Part shown: piece after piece, positions 43,201-49,010 of the stretch
How positions within the stretch are numbered: position 1 is the stretch's first letter
How the letters are laid out: the number at the start of each line of letters is the position of its first letter
Assembly: GCA_029964075.1 (NCBI GenBank)
Contig: CM057150.1
Location: forward strand, 992,001-1,056,000
Source of the DNA: Patiria pectinifera
Taxonomy: Eukaryota; Echinodermata; Asteroidea; Valvatida; Asterinidae
Reading direction: 5' to 3'
DNA length: 64,000 nt
Program-made: the position numbers and the translations under genes
Notes under the pieces: generated by a model
Told to the model about the DNA's origin: nothing
The model's input: the letters and a program-made list of their open reading frames with translations, nothing else
The model's database searches: none

Positions 43201-44354
43201 AACATTTTTATGTACTTCACGTGATAGAACGTCAAACACTACACATGATCAATAACATTGATATTCAGTTTGTGCATTCATTAATATCAAGTCTTTACAC
43301 TGTAAAAGTAATGTTTACACACCACAGTATCTGCACTTACATCTGACATTCAGGACTGAAGTTGAACACAAATCTGCAGTGCACTGAGTAGTTTGATTAG
43401 CGCAGCATTTTAACACAACTCCATTGTCCATCTTGCTCAATGAACCTGTTGTAAACGTTGCCGTTGAAACTTGACCATTGTTAATACCATCAGTCAGCTC
43501 AATCTGGGCTGAAGAAGACTGTTCTACGTCATTAATTGACCATGTCCATTCAGTGGCTGGGTTGCTACTCTCTGCAATACACTTCCACGTTGCTCGGCTA
43601 CCTTCGTTGACTGCATCTGGAGGCTTGTTCACACTCACACCCAACGTGCAAACTTGAAAATCAATAGGAAATAAAATATATAATTCAAAACATTACTGCT
43701 GATATCAGAAAGCAAACCAACAGTTCTTTTTGTATATTGTCTTCATGAAACTTTCAATTGTACACGAAACCTAATGTTACAAAAAGCCTTTTTATTTTCT
43801 AACATTATAGTTCCGGTAATGTATTTTTCAAACTACACGACATGTACCAGGACCTGGCATACCAATGTTCCCTCTGATGTCTTCCACAAGCTATTGAGAA
43901 ATTTAAAATGTTTCTAACACATGCTCGCCCTGGATATATATTGATGCTTCTAAGCAGGTGAAATAATACAGATACCGGTAGAAGTGGTGACGGTGCACTG
44001 AATGCATAGATGCAAATCAATATCATTTCATCAACAGTTCTTCTTAAAGTCACTTACACTTCACGTCAATTGGACCAAGAGATCCAACTGGTCCTGAGAC
44101 CCAAGACATCTTGTTTGCTGTGCACGTGATGATGTTTCTATTATCCTGTCTCCTTGGTGTGTAGTCCAGCGTGCTGGTGAAGCTGAATCGATCACCTGAT
44201 GCTGGCGAGCTCGTAGTTGGACCTGGTGAGCCTCCATTGGACCAATCTAGTTTCCAGTCATCAGGATATCCCATGTCTGCTGTACACGTCAGTGTAGTTG
44301 AAACACCTTCAGTCATTGGAGAACTTGGAGTGATCACAGGTGTGTCAGGGGGAC
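4099..44354 (-). CDS. Ig/FN3 transmembrane receptor with a long multi-exon tyrosine-motif tail (5' partial, 25 exons)
   Basis: This entry spans the whole visible gene; the exons follow separately. Twenty-five exons with AG acceptors and GT donors join in phase into 1,071 codons ending at TAG (4099-4101). Domain order: four Ig domains (about residues 1-415), FN3 (about 416-510), a second cysteine-containing FN3-like domain (about 511-612), one transmembrane helix (about 628-652), then a tail of about 410 residues. The tail is rich in Lys and Pro and has YAxV-type tyrosine motifs in at least six exons, close to the ITIM/ITSM consensus that recruits SH2 phosphatases or adaptors, plus one YxxM. 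Ig domains followed by membrane-proximal FN3 recall nephrin, kirre and echinoid adhesion receptors, but a tail split into so many small symmetric exons is not typical of them. The signal peptide and any earlier Ig domains lie outside what I can see. The role, a surface adhesion or recognition receptor signalling through phosphotyrosine, is inferred from domains only. Confidence 0.9.
5009..5214 (-). repeat. tRNA-derived SINE (minus)
   Basis: On the minus strand it begins TGGCCCAGTGGTTAGGGC (A-box-like), then GGTTCGAATCC (B box), then a body containing CCACCCAGGTGTATAAATG and ending near GGACTGGCATCCCGTCC. This is the arrangement of a Pol III-transcribed tRNA-derived SINE in the intron between exons 24 and 25. 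Confidence 0.7.
5233..5562. mobile_element. hAT-type MITE with perfect 8-bp target duplication
   Basis: The element spans 5241-5554. Its ends are CAAGGGCGGATCCAG and CTGGATCCGCCCTTG, and both sides are flanked by TTAGTACA (5233-5240 and 5555-5562). An 8-bp duplication and CA...TG ends are typical of the hAT superfamily. It carries no transposase. Internal G-, C- and T-rich tracts make the sequence look coding in places, but it is not. Confidence 0.85.
7005..7060 (-). CDS. receptor exon 24: DTYASV tail segment
   Basis: 56 bp, acceptor ATCATTTAG, donor GTG|GTGAGT. It codes DSADTYASVGGQQDTSGRV, with the first residue split with exon 23. It enters in phase 1 and leaves in phase 0, matching the terminal exon, so it acts as the phase adapter between cassettes and the last exon. 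Confidence 0.82.
8132..8683. mobile_element. hAT-type non-autonomous element rich in GACTCGAGTC
   Basis: The element spans 8140-8675. It has 11-bp ends CAGTGTTGTAG and CTACAACACTG, flanked by ACGTACAT and AAGTACAT (7 of 8 match). Both subterminal regions are crowded with GACTCGGACTCGAGTC-like repeats in opposite orientation. No transposase frame is present. Confidence 0.75.
8858..8929 (-). CDS. receptor exon 23: SAYEEV tail cassette
   Basis: 72 bp, phase 1-1, acceptor TTTATTTCAG, donor GCAG|GTAAAT. It codes AEESAYEEVQISDKDK and then AKSPPAA. SAYEEV matches the ITIM pattern SxYxxV exactly. Confidence 0.84.
9980..10050 (+). repeat. 3' end of a LINE/SINE-type retroelement
   Basis: The stretch GAAGTGCCTTGAGCG ... 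GGATTTGGCGCTTTACAAG resembles the 3' tails of SINE/LINE pairs; compare the AAAGCGCTTTGATAA tail of the repeat at 20.9-21.3 kb. The upstream body is not recognisable. Confidence 0.35.
10337..10390 (-). CDS. receptor exon 22: DDYAAKKKPK tail cassette
   Basis: 54 bp, phase 1-1, acceptor TTACCATCAG, donor AGAG|GTACAG. It codes DDYAAKKKPKKYVPPSSR. It looks like a degenerate copy of the TYAxVNKxKKPK cassette in which the +3 hydrophobic residue is replaced by Lys, so the first tyrosine is no longer ITIM-like. Confidence 0.8.
10668..10770 (+). repeat. relic of the 5241-5554 MITE family
   Basis: It shares GGCGTGGGGTTCGG, TTAAGGGCCCC and GGTGCGATCTGAGGCA with the internal part of the MITE at 5.2 kb, but both termini are missing. 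Further fragments lie at 11495-11565 (minus) and 48905-49010. Confidence 0.6.
10937..10996 (-). CDS. receptor exon 21: VTYAEVNK tail cassette
   Basis: 60 bp, phase 1-1, acceptor TTCATTTCAG, donor CATG|GTAGGT. It codes LPDVTYAEVNKDKKPKPPH. VTYAEV fits the ITIM consensus (VxYxxV). It is paralogous to exon 20. Confidence 0.87.
11495..11565 (-). repeat. relic of the 5241-5554 MITE family (minus)
   Basis: GTTAAAGTGGTAAGAAAT followed by GCCTCAGATCACACCAC is the reverse complement of the internal segment of the MITE at 5.2 kb. Termini are absent. Confidence 0.55.
11776..11844 (-). CDS. receptor exon 20: DTYAQVNK tail cassette
   Basis: 69 bp, phase 1-1, acceptor CATTCCTTCAG, donor A|GTAAGT. It codes DTYAQVNKTKLPPKPQ and then SARSAPT. 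Same design as exon 21: TYAxVNKxK followed by a proline-rich KLPPKP stretch that could bind SH3 domains. Confidence 0.85.
12359..12910. repeat. inverted-repeat element, unclassified
   Basis: CGCTATCGAAGTGTTGT at the left end and its near reverse complement, ending CACTTCGATAGTG, at the right end bound about 550 bp with no clear coding potential. I could not find a convincing target duplication, so the class is open. Confidence 0.45.
14034..14099 (-). CDS. receptor exon 19: KRYTVD tail cassette
   Basis: 66 bp, phase 1-1, acceptor AACCTTAG, donor GGAG|GTCGGC. It codes DGLEADTTKGPIPVKRYTVD and then SG. The donor is poor and is the least certain exon end in the gene, although the phase fits both neighbours. 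The tyrosine context KRYTVD does not match the ITIM consensus. Confidence 0.55.
15391..15432. repeat. 42-base near-perfect palindrome
   Basis: CTTGTCTCACTCCCTAGAAA followed at once by its reverse complement with a single mismatch. It lies in the intron between exons 17 and 18, about 370 bases from exon 18. Confidence 0.8.
15697..15765 (-). CDS. receptor exon 18: charged tail cassette
   Basis: 69 bp, phase 1-1, acceptor TTTTGCTGCAG, donor GAAG|GTGTGC. It codes VDEEIPKKKPEKNEEP and then DAEPTEE, a Lys/Glu/Pro-rich linker with no tyrosine. Confidence 0.75.
16136..16476 (+). repeat. tRNA-derived SINE, copy A
   Basis: It starts TGGCCTCGTGGTCTAGGGC (A-box region), has GGTTCGAGTCC (B box) and a shared body (GCCCTTGGGCAAGGCACTTTG, CACCCAGGAGTAAATGGG). 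It ends in ATTATTATTATT. It is closely related to copy B at 20.9 kb. It lies antisense to the host receptor gene. Confidence 0.75.
17911..18133. mobile_element. short MITE with GGATCCAGGAAGGATAA ends
   Basis: GGGCGGATCCAGGAAGGATAA on the left pairs with TTATCCTTCCTGGGTCC on the right. The ends look related to the GGATCCAG-ended hAT MITE at 5.2 kb. The target duplication is not clear. Confidence 0.5.
18448..18716. repeat. 60-bp minisatellite, about 4.5 copies
   Basis: A unit of exactly 60 bases (TGATAGTCTGTGATAATC ... TGATAGGGTGTGATATTCC ... GATGATCAG) repeats in register with few changes. It is intronic, directly downstream of receptor exon 17, and open in that exon's frame because 60 is divisible by three. 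Confidence 0.92.
18771..18845 (-). CDS. receptor exon 17: KKYQAP tail cassette beside a coding-phase minisatellite
   Basis: 75 bp, phase 1-1, acceptor TTTTATTGAAG, donor GAAG|GTCTGA. It codes DSKPPVTRPKPKAVKKYQAP and then SKTE. Lys/Pro-rich with one tyrosine. The following intron stays open in the same frame for 122 more codons and contains a 60-bp tandem repeat (see findings), so a longer, terminal form of this exon is possible. Confidence 0.75.
19770..19856 (-). CDS. receptor exon 16: duplicated tail cassette, copy 3 (longer)
   Basis: 87 bp, phase 1-1, acceptor TTTTACACAG, donor AGAG|GTCTGA. It codes QEKPESISEKPSPSAES and then ATEATNTHANR. It shares the acceptor context and the EATN ending with exons 14 and 15 but is eight codons longer. 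Ser/Glu/Pro-rich, with no tyrosine. Confidence 0.8.
20123..20521. mobile_element. PIF/Harbinger-like MITE with TAA target duplication
   Basis: The element spans 20126-20518. GGCC plus an A-run plus GTCTCCGGTTTCTGGTATG on the left is mirrored by CATACCAGAAACCGGAGAC plus a T-run plus GGCC on the right, with TAA on both sides. A 3-bp TWA duplication fits PIF/Harbinger. No transposase. Confidence 0.7.
20650..20712 (-). CDS. receptor exon 15: duplicated tail cassette, copy 2
   Basis: 63 bp, phase 1-1, acceptor TTTTACACAG, donor AAAG|GTCTGC. It codes LDEMVKSSPPKMTGDEATNK. It has the same length and splice environment as exon 14, so the pair comes from tandem exon-plus-intron duplication. It has no tyrosine and is Ser/Pro/Lys-rich. 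Confidence 0.8.
20925..21290 (+). repeat. tRNA-derived SINE, copy B
   Basis: Same family as the repeat at 16.1-16.5 kb. It has TGGCCTCGTGGTCATGAGC, a B box with one change (GGTTTGAGTCC), and a body ending AAAGCGCTTTGATAAATG ... AAAGCGCTATATAAAC with a TTATTATT tail. It is inserted in the intron between duplicated exons 14 and 15. Confidence 0.78.
21596..21658 (-). CDS. receptor exon 14: duplicated tail cassette, copy 1
   Basis: 63 bp, phase 1-1, acceptor TATTACACAG, donor AAAG|GTCTGC. It codes EGEIMKSAASKTAGDEPTNK. It is a clear paralogue of exon 15 (the end GDExTNK is shared) and more distantly of exon 16. No tyrosine is present. Flanking intron sequence is duplicated as well. Confidence 0.8.
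23741..23833 (-). CDS. receptor exon 13: YMTM tail cassette
   Basis: 93 bp, phase 1-1, acceptor GCTCATGCAG, donor ACAG|GTCAGG. It codes EGDNGYMTMENKRK and then VAYPVPPKRETSLPQKT. GYMTM is a YxxM motif, the class bound by the PI3-kinase p85 SH2 domains. The PVPPKRE stretch resembles an SH3 ligand (PxxPxK/R-like). The exon was found by its flanking splice sites and its perfect phase. Confidence 0.72.
23987..24484. repeat. palindromic element carrying two divergent tRNA-like cores
   Basis: The ends are inverted: ACACTGTATACTC...GGGCTTG on the left and CAAGCCC...GAGTATACAGTGT on the right. Inside lie a minus-strand tRNA-like core (24042-24108, B box GGGTTCAAGTCC) and a plus-strand core (24369-24431, B box GGTTCGAGTCC). 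Both point outward. The same design is seen around 56.3 and 60.6 kb. Confidence 0.65.
24751..24825 (-). CDS. receptor exon 12: tail cassette with SGYRSL
   Basis: 75 bp, phase 1-1, acceptor CGTCCTATAG, donor GAAG|GTCTGC. It codes DDEETFITEKETRIS and then FSGYRSLREE. The tyrosine sits in SGYRSL (S-x-Y-x-x-L), which fits the ITIM consensus (S/I/V/L)xYxx(I/V/L). Confidence 0.75.
26519..26599 (-). CDS. receptor exon 11: ATYAQV tail cassette
   Basis: 81 bp, phase 1-1, acceptor TATTTCAG, donor ACAG|GTCTGG. It codes ATYAQVHKDKKATGP and then VFRPKKDADVT. The TYAQV tyrosine motif followed by lysines recurs in exons 20 and 21. The donor departs from GTAAGT at +3 and +4. Confidence 0.82.
27405..27463 (-). 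CDS. receptor exon 10: acidic tail segment
   Basis: 59 bp, phase 2 in and phase 1 out, acceptor CTTTTCAG, donor ACG|GTAAAC. It codes HDVQPEENNGITNEALLNN, with no tyrosine. From its 3' end onward nearly all tail exons are phase 1-1 and so can be skipped without shifting the frame. Confidence 0.78.
28772..28838 (-). repeat. tRNA-like SINE head (minus)
   Basis: On the minus strand GGTGGCATGGGAGGCTAAAG is followed by GGTTCAATTCC, an A-box/B-box pair about 45 bases apart. It looks like the head of a tRNA-derived repeat. I could not fold it into a complete tRNA with intact acceptor stem and anticodon arm. Confidence 0.45.
29119..29170 (-). CDS. receptor exon 9: acidic membrane-proximal tail
   Basis: 52 bp, entering in phase 1 and leaving in phase 2, donor AAAG|GTCAGT. 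It codes DSFSPADDIRDVELQEQ. Its odd phase is matched exactly by the next exon, so exons 9 and 10 form an obligatory pair. Confidence 0.8.
29356..29505 (-). CDS. receptor exon 8: transmembrane helix
   Basis: 150 bp, phase 1-1, donor G|GTTGGT. A short stalk (VKPTNAPLRPDI) is followed by a hydrophobic run from GLIVGATLGG to VVLIVYLV, then a stop-transfer RTSPKKRNSKE. The order extracellular Ig/FN3, helix, basic residues gives a type I topology with the tail inside the cell. Confidence 0.9.
30212..30493 (-). CDS. receptor exon 7: cysteine-bearing FN3-like juxtamembrane domain with RRRR site
   Basis: 282 bp, phase 1-1, donor G|GTAACT. It starts ITVKYNKQSG and includes LEVQYEGNDAWQKCGAC, then SSQKRRRRAVGDI, then VQSKYCFGTNGRTC. 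The strand pattern (LEVQY ... IVAVQSKY ... GRTCSEP) fits a divergent FN3 fold with three or more disulphide-capable cysteines. RRRR (codons 30300-30311) matches the basic consensus for furin-type convertases. Confidence 0.85.
30831..33510. mobile_element. pogo/Tigger-like inverted-repeat element split by a hAT insertion
   Basis: Ends CAGTAAACTCC and GGAGTTTACTG are flanked by TA on both sides, fitting Tc1/mariner-pogo. Without the inner insertion at 31547-33478 the element would be only about 740 bp and has no transposase, so it is a non-autonomous copy. It lies in the intron between exons 6 and 7. Confidence 0.72.
31539..33486. mobile_element. hAT-type element nested in the pogo-like element
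   Basis: The element spans 31547-33478. Its ends TACTATTGGGCGAATCCA and TGGATTCGCCCAAGCCTA are inverted with a few mismatches, and the flanks are TTGTATGA and TTGTACGA (7 of 8). Subterminal regions are full of GAATCGATTCC-like words. Open frames inside (for example 32716-32898) have no recognisable transposase motif. Confidence 0.75.
33825..33848 (-). CDS. receptor exon 6: 24-bp micro-exon, FN3 linker
   Basis: The minus strand reads TTTTTCTTGTAG, then 24 bases, then GTATGT. Phase 1-1, coding NPPGPDS. With the neighbours it gives TLPNPPGPDSGITVKYN, the PP-rich opening of a second FN3-like domain, so the micro-exon makes structural sense. It lies about 6.9 kb from exon 5. Confidence 0.72.
34080..34792. 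mobile_element. hAT-like element rich in CCCGACCCGA
   Basis: The element spans 34088-34784. Twelve-base ends TAATGATGTGCA and TGCACATCATTA are inverted. Flanks CTTGATGT and CTTGACAT match at 6 of 8 positions. Both subterminal regions are built of CCCGACCCGA-type repeats. No transposase. Confidence 0.6.
38829..39034. repeat. long imperfect inverted repeat (hairpin-forming)
   Basis: The left arm 38829-38917 and right arm 38948-39034 are reverse complements with roughly 88% identity by eye. The loop is 30 bases. Both arms are GC-richer than the surrounding intron and keep open frames (left arm: VAEDACCGRKLLKEC), as if a coding fragment had been copied head to head. Confidence 0.85.
40757..41041 (-). 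CDS. receptor exon 5: fibronectin type III domain
   Basis: 285 bp, phase 1-1, donor C|GTAAGT. Typical FN3 landmarks are PTSVVITEQTAASLTVTW near the start, the Trp in VTWTAGYDGG and the YEIRVYAKNAIGES strand near the end. The join with exon 4 reads LTGTRRPDKPTS, a natural Ig-to-FN3 linker. Confidence 0.92.
41373..41702 (-). CDS. receptor exon 4: Ig domain
   Basis: 330 bp, phase 1-1, donor A|GTAAGA. It has VLTCIAVGNPVP, the Trp in VVMWYGPN and the closing DYGVYTCISSNG. Several NxS/T sequons (NIT, NNS, NNT, NVT, NLT) suggest heavy N-glycosylation. The longer plus-strand frame over the same bases (41474-41803) is a shadow. Confidence 0.92.
42525..42830 (-). CDS. receptor exon 3: Ig domain
   Basis: 306 bp, phase 1-1, donor T|GTAAGC. 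I-set-like Ig domain with MLTCSVDANPLP, the Trp in IIWEKQ and the closing DQAGNYSCTANNG motif (D-x-G-x-Y-x-C). The junction with exon 2 gives VRYHPEF, a normal Ig-to-Ig linker, which supports the splice. Confidence 0.92.
43341..43652 (-). CDS. receptor exon 2: Ig domain with extra cysteines
   Basis: 312 bp, phase 1-1, donor T|GTAAGT. The first Ig cysteine is in TWKCIAES, the Trp in WTWSIND and the second cysteine in VLKCCANQ. Further cysteines follow in TTQCTADLC, so this domain has at least four more cysteines than a plain Ig fold, counting the first residue pair at the exon start. That suggests extra disulphides or an inter-domain bond. An NQT glycosylation sequon is present. Confidence 0.88.
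44058..44354 (-). CDS. receptor exon 1 of those visible: Ig domain
   Basis: 297 bp, phase 1-1. The acceptor follows TTTCTCTCAG and the donor is T|GTAAGT. The product has the Ig cysteines in LTCTAD and IITCTANK and the core Trp in LDWSNG. It starts GPPDTPVITPSS, a usual Ig-domain opening. The phase-1 acceptor means at least one more exon lies upstream; none was found between here and position 64,000. Confidence 0.88.
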
Positions 44355-44689
44355 CTGAGAGAAATCGAAATGGCCAAAGAAGTTACACCTGCAACCTGAC
44401 TGACTCTTAAACACAGTTTATCAGAGGTTAACACCCTCCTGTGATGTCACACTATTGTTTTTGTTTTTTTGTTCTCACCATGCTCACAATTATTTTGCAC
44501 GAATGGAGCATGGCGCGCCATTCAGCATCTGACGAAAGGCGTGATGCGCGCGTATTTTTTTCCCGTAGGTGGATGAAGCCATGTACATATGATTCAGTAA
44601 TTTCACAAAATCAGAGCAAGACATTTAGTTTTCATTCTCCTTTTTGCCTTCAATGAAAAAATTTATAGTCATTGGAAAAATGGACAAAC

Positions 44690-44758
44690 CAGGATTCGAA
44701 CCATGGACCTTTTCTTCCATAGCTCATCTTGTAACCACTAGGCTACTGTGGCAGCTCG
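44690..44758 (-). repeat. tRNA-like SINE head (minus)
   Basis: On the minus strand GTAGCCTAGTGGTTACAAG (A-box region) and GGTTCGAATCC (B box) are about 30 bases apart, the layout of a tRNA-derived repeat head. It lies about 340 bases upstream of receptor exon 1. Confidence 0.5.
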
Positions 44759-45503
44759 AAAATTGCCGTTCTTTAAAATTGCCGTTCTTTTAAATGTACG
44801 TAATTCACTAAAAAATAACAATGATATGACGTCATTGTTCTATTCTCATAAATAAGCAAAAATGATTTTCCTATTTTAACAAATTCAACAATGAAGATGC
44901 ACAAACGGCTTCGTTCAAGCAATAATATACACTCAGTCCACTTGTTTTTGAGAATGGCTCGAGAGCAACAAACAGCGCGCTTGTGTATTATCCTTAACAT
45001 AAATGTCAAAATGTTATGAGGTGTTGACCAAGCATTCAGAGTTGGACTTAACTTAATTCAACTCAGTGAACCCATTACCGACTCGGGATTCCCGGTCCAC
45101 CACACCGTTGTCTGTTCCGTCTTAAAACCTTTTTAAGTTCAGAAATGCCTGTACATCATTTTTTGGGGTACATGCTGTAACATTTCTGCTGTTTGAATTT
45201 GTTCACTTTATTTACAATGAATGAACAATTACTGTAATTAAAGGAAACCTCAATTTGTCCCCAAGGCAATACTGACCATGTTTCTGGTTTCCCTTCATGA
45301 TGTTGTGCATTAACATGTAGTTGTACGTATGCACAACTTAAAAGCTATAGTCCATCATTTGCAGCTATCCGAAAAGTAACTGGCATAATTATTGTTGAAA
45401 AACAAACTTAGTTGAAAGATAGTAAGGGAACTAAACTCCCTGTGAAATTATTCTTTCTGGGAAGCTGTCATTTTGAAGTAATCAACAAAAGAAGCCCTTT
45501 CCA

Positions 45504-45527
45504 ACGGTGCGTCTTAAGACGCACCGT
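45504..45527. repeat. 24-base perfect palindrome
   Basis: ACGGTGCGTCTT is followed directly by its exact reverse complement. It lies about 180 bases before the first recognisable LINE coding sequence and may be the remnant of an inverted-repeat element. Confidence 0.9.
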
Positions 45528-45682
45528 AGCAAAATTTAAATTAGTAGGTTTTTTTTTTATTCGCCGAAGCACGCGCAAGCATTGGCACGACGCACATGCG
45601 CTTACTATAATTCGTCGGATCAGTGCGGGACGTCGCATATAGCTGCAATTGAAAACAATTCAAAACATGATTAGTCAATATT

Positions 45683-48186
45683 ATGAAAGAGTTCGCATTA
45701 TGTCACCTGTGGGTCGGTCTGAATGCATCGTTATTATGGAGCCCAAAGTTCTATCACCCGTCACCTAATTGCACCAATATAAGGATAAATCGTCCAATGC
45801 CGGAGAGTGCGATAGCGTCTTTCGGGAGATGGCCCAGCTCATATGACTGGTTGGAAGTTACAGAGCCAGATGACGTCAACGCACAGTGCCAGGCTTTCTA
45901 CCACACACTGCACAAAGCTATAGATCTTCACTTCCCGACTCGGCAAAGTAAGTCACACTCGAAGGACAAGCCGTGGATAAATGGTGAAATAAAATCTGTT
46001 ATTCGAGAGAGACAGCGAGCGTTCGACCCAACCCACAGTGACAATTGGAAGCGACTCCGTAATAAAGTAAAGCGTCTAATTGCCAAAGCGATTCTCGAGT
46101 ATTACCCTACTCGCGTTCAACGCTTGAAGAAAAGCAACTCCTCGTCGTGGTATCGGGAAATTCGTGTGATGACCGGTGACAGACGGGAGCAACAGCCGAT
46201 CGCAGTACCGGGAATAGACCCGACCAATGACATAGACATTGCCAATGCAATAAATGACCATGTCATAGCGATATCACAGGATTTGAGCCCACTTAACGCT
46301 TCGGAACTACCTGCCTTTCTGCCAGCACCGAAGCCAACTCCAATGATATACCCGTAGGAGGTTGAAAAAGCTTTATCGAAGATCAGGCGAACCACTGCTG
46401 GAGGTCCGGACGGTGTTCCAACGAGAGTGATTCGTCAGTTCTCTTATGAACTGGCAACACCCCTTGCACACATCATTAACTCTTCGCTCCAACAAAATGT
46501 CGTACCGAATGAATGGAAACGTGCGATTGTAATACCTATTCCCAAACCACACCTCCCAACTATAGAAAAGTTGCGCCCGGTATCACTTACGGATCACTTC
46601 GCGAAAATAGCGGAAGGGTTCGTGGCGAAGTGGGTGTTACGTGACATAGAACCTCGATTGGACCCCAACCAGTTTGGCAACCGGAAAAACTTGTCGACTT
46701 CACACTGCATAATAAACATTCTACACAATGTATTTCTAAATGCAGAGAAGTCTAAATCTACATCAACTCTGCTTGTCACAGATTTCTCGAAGGCATTCGA
46801 CCGCACAGACTACTCCATTGCTGTTTCAAAGTTATTGAAATTAGGAGTGCGAGAAAGTCTGATCCCATGGATAACAAACTTCCTTGTATCGCGGCAACAA
46901 CGTGTAAGGTATAGATCGCATATGTCCAACTGGTCTGTGCTACATGCTGGAGTACCGCAGGGAACATGTTTGGGCCCTATTATTTTTCTCGCAATGATAA
47001 ACGATGCATGTGCACTAGACGGTATCAATGCCTATAAATACGTTGATGACATGACGCCAATTGAAACCCGGAGCACAGACCAGCCCTCTCGAATGGAAGA
47101 TGCGGTTACACATATTGTAAAGTGGTCGAGTGACAAGAACATGAAAGTGAATCCTGCTAAATGTTGTGTAATGCAAATTAATTTCTCACGGAATCTTGCA
47201 GTAATGAATGAAATTAACATTAATGGCCATACGTTGCAGGTGTTAATGTACTTAAATTACTCGGCATTCTAATTCAAAATGAACTGAAATGGGAATCACA
47301 CGTAGTTGATCTTGTTAAGAGAGCAAATAGAAAATTACATATGCTACGTGTCCTCAAACGACATCGTCTGCCCGACAATGACTTGTTGACGGTGTACTGT
47401 TCTTATATTCGCCCCATCTTGGAATATGGGGCTCCAGTCTGGAGTAGTGGTCTCACCAACAAGCAGTGCTTAGCTCTTGAGTCAATCCAAAAACGAGCTT
47501 TTCGAATCATTCTTGGCAGACGTTTTATAAGTTATGAGAACTCAAAAAATGTGCTAGGTATGGAAAACTTAGAAGAAAGGCGAGTATCATTGTGTACTTC
47601 GTTCATGCAAAAGACAATAACCCATTCAAAACAGTTTCAGAATTTTCTTCCACTGGAGAAAACGCAAGGCAGTTAAGACATACTAAAAAAATCCCAGAGC
47701 CTCGCTGTAGAACAACAAGAATGAGAAACAGCCCAATACCATCTTTGATAAGACTTTATAATACAAAGTAATATTTATCTTTATTGAGTAGCAACAGCAT
47801 ATTAATTGACCAGTCTCAATCTCTTGTATTTCACTATATACCGGTAACTCTTAACATTTTTAATGCATATGTCATGTTCCAACACAACTCTTTTACTCTT
47901 TCACTATATATTTACGGGTTATTACAAAACTGATTCTTTAAATTGAATTTTATCAAAGAAGTTGATAATTTTAGCTCAAGGGCTGACTTTGTATTTTTCC
48001 CTTAAAGGTAATATTTAATAAGTGTTTTTTACTGTTATGTGTCATACGGTAGTTTCGTGTTTCTTATTTGTATGTTGTCTTTTAACAATATTTGTAAATC
48101 ATGTAAAACATTGTGCAATTCGACCGCGAGGCTGTGATATGATGTTTTTTAAAATAAACCATTTAATAATATTAATAATAATAATG
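45683..48186 (+). mobile_element. 5'-truncated non-LTR retrotransposon (LINE A, CR1/jockey-like), inactive
   Basis: The first frame (45683-46357) ends at an in-frame amber stop and continues in the same frame at 46358-47272, giving the pre-RT region and reverse transcriptase. RT landmarks in order: GGPDGVP, WKRAIVIPIPK, LRPVSLTDHFAK, LVTDFSKAFDR, GVPQGTCLGP and the catalytic YVDD. A frameshift near 47,240 moves the C-terminal part to another frame (47341-47676: SYIRPILEYGAPVW). The apurinic endonuclease is largely missing, so the copy is 5'-truncated. The 3' end is probably the AATAAT-rich tail near 48,160-48,186. The clade call (CR1/jockey group) is by general resemblance; one stop and one frameshift show it is dead. 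Confidence 0.85.
46358..47272 (+). pseudogene. LINE A reverse transcriptase domain
   Basis: The main RT block of LINE A. YVDD supplies the two catalytic aspartates, and the upstream TDFSKAFDR supplies the third, so the active-site residues are intact. The domain is nonetheless cut off from its N-terminal part by an amber stop (46355-46357) and from its C-terminal part by the frameshift near 47,240. Confidence 0.85.
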
Positions 48187-48904
48187 ATTCAGTAAATTTT
48201 GATTTGAAATTGAGATCCTAGAATGCTGTTTTTCTCGGAATATACAGCTGAAGCTTAGCTGAAACTTCATCAGGTTAGTTGTTCAGTATCCTTCATTAGA
48301 TTGTGAACACTTTTGTTGCTTCAAACGAACAAAAGTCTGTCTGTAGGCTTGTAGTGGTGCGCCATACACGTACATGCCATGGGGACAGAATTTTGCATTT
48401 TGTAATAAAAGCATGAAACTTGGCATGTGAGGTCTTCATACCATGACAAAAAATTTCAGATATGGAGGCATTTCATATCTGACCCCTGGTGACCTTTGAG
48501 GGGTCAATGACCTTTGAATACTCTATTTATAGATTCCTATTGTTCTTGAAAACATCACTTTCCCATGTCCTAAGTCTATACTCATCTTACTAGGTAAATT
48601 ATAACGACCGAATGCGGGAAAATTTCACAACTGCAATGACCTTTGTATTAATTGCAATAATTCTATTTATAGTTATTTATATGCAGTGTTCGATTTCCTT
48701 AAAATGTTTGCATAGCAAACACTGCTATGCAATATTTTTTTTATAGCAATTCACATAATTTGTGTAGCAGTCACTAAATATCCATTCAATTTAACATGAG
48801 TACTGGTACATTTCCCTCCTGAATGCAGGGATGTGATTGGATGGTATCCAAAAACCTGAAAATGTTTGCAGAAAGTGCAACTCCAGCTAGCGCAGTTTAA
48901 AGCC

Positions 48905-49010
48905 ATTTACGGCGTGGGTTTCGGGGTCACTATTGGGCTTGGGAAAATGTTAGATTCTGGATGCTCCGTGGTGCAATCTAAGGTGATTCCTGGCCACTTT
49001 CCTCTGAAAT
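48905..49010 (+). repeat. relic of the 5241-5554 MITE family
   Basis: It contains ACGGCGTGGGTTTCGGGG, then GGATGCTCCGTGGTGCAATCT, matching the inside of the MITE at 5.2 kb with substitutions. Termini are lost. Confidence 0.5.
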
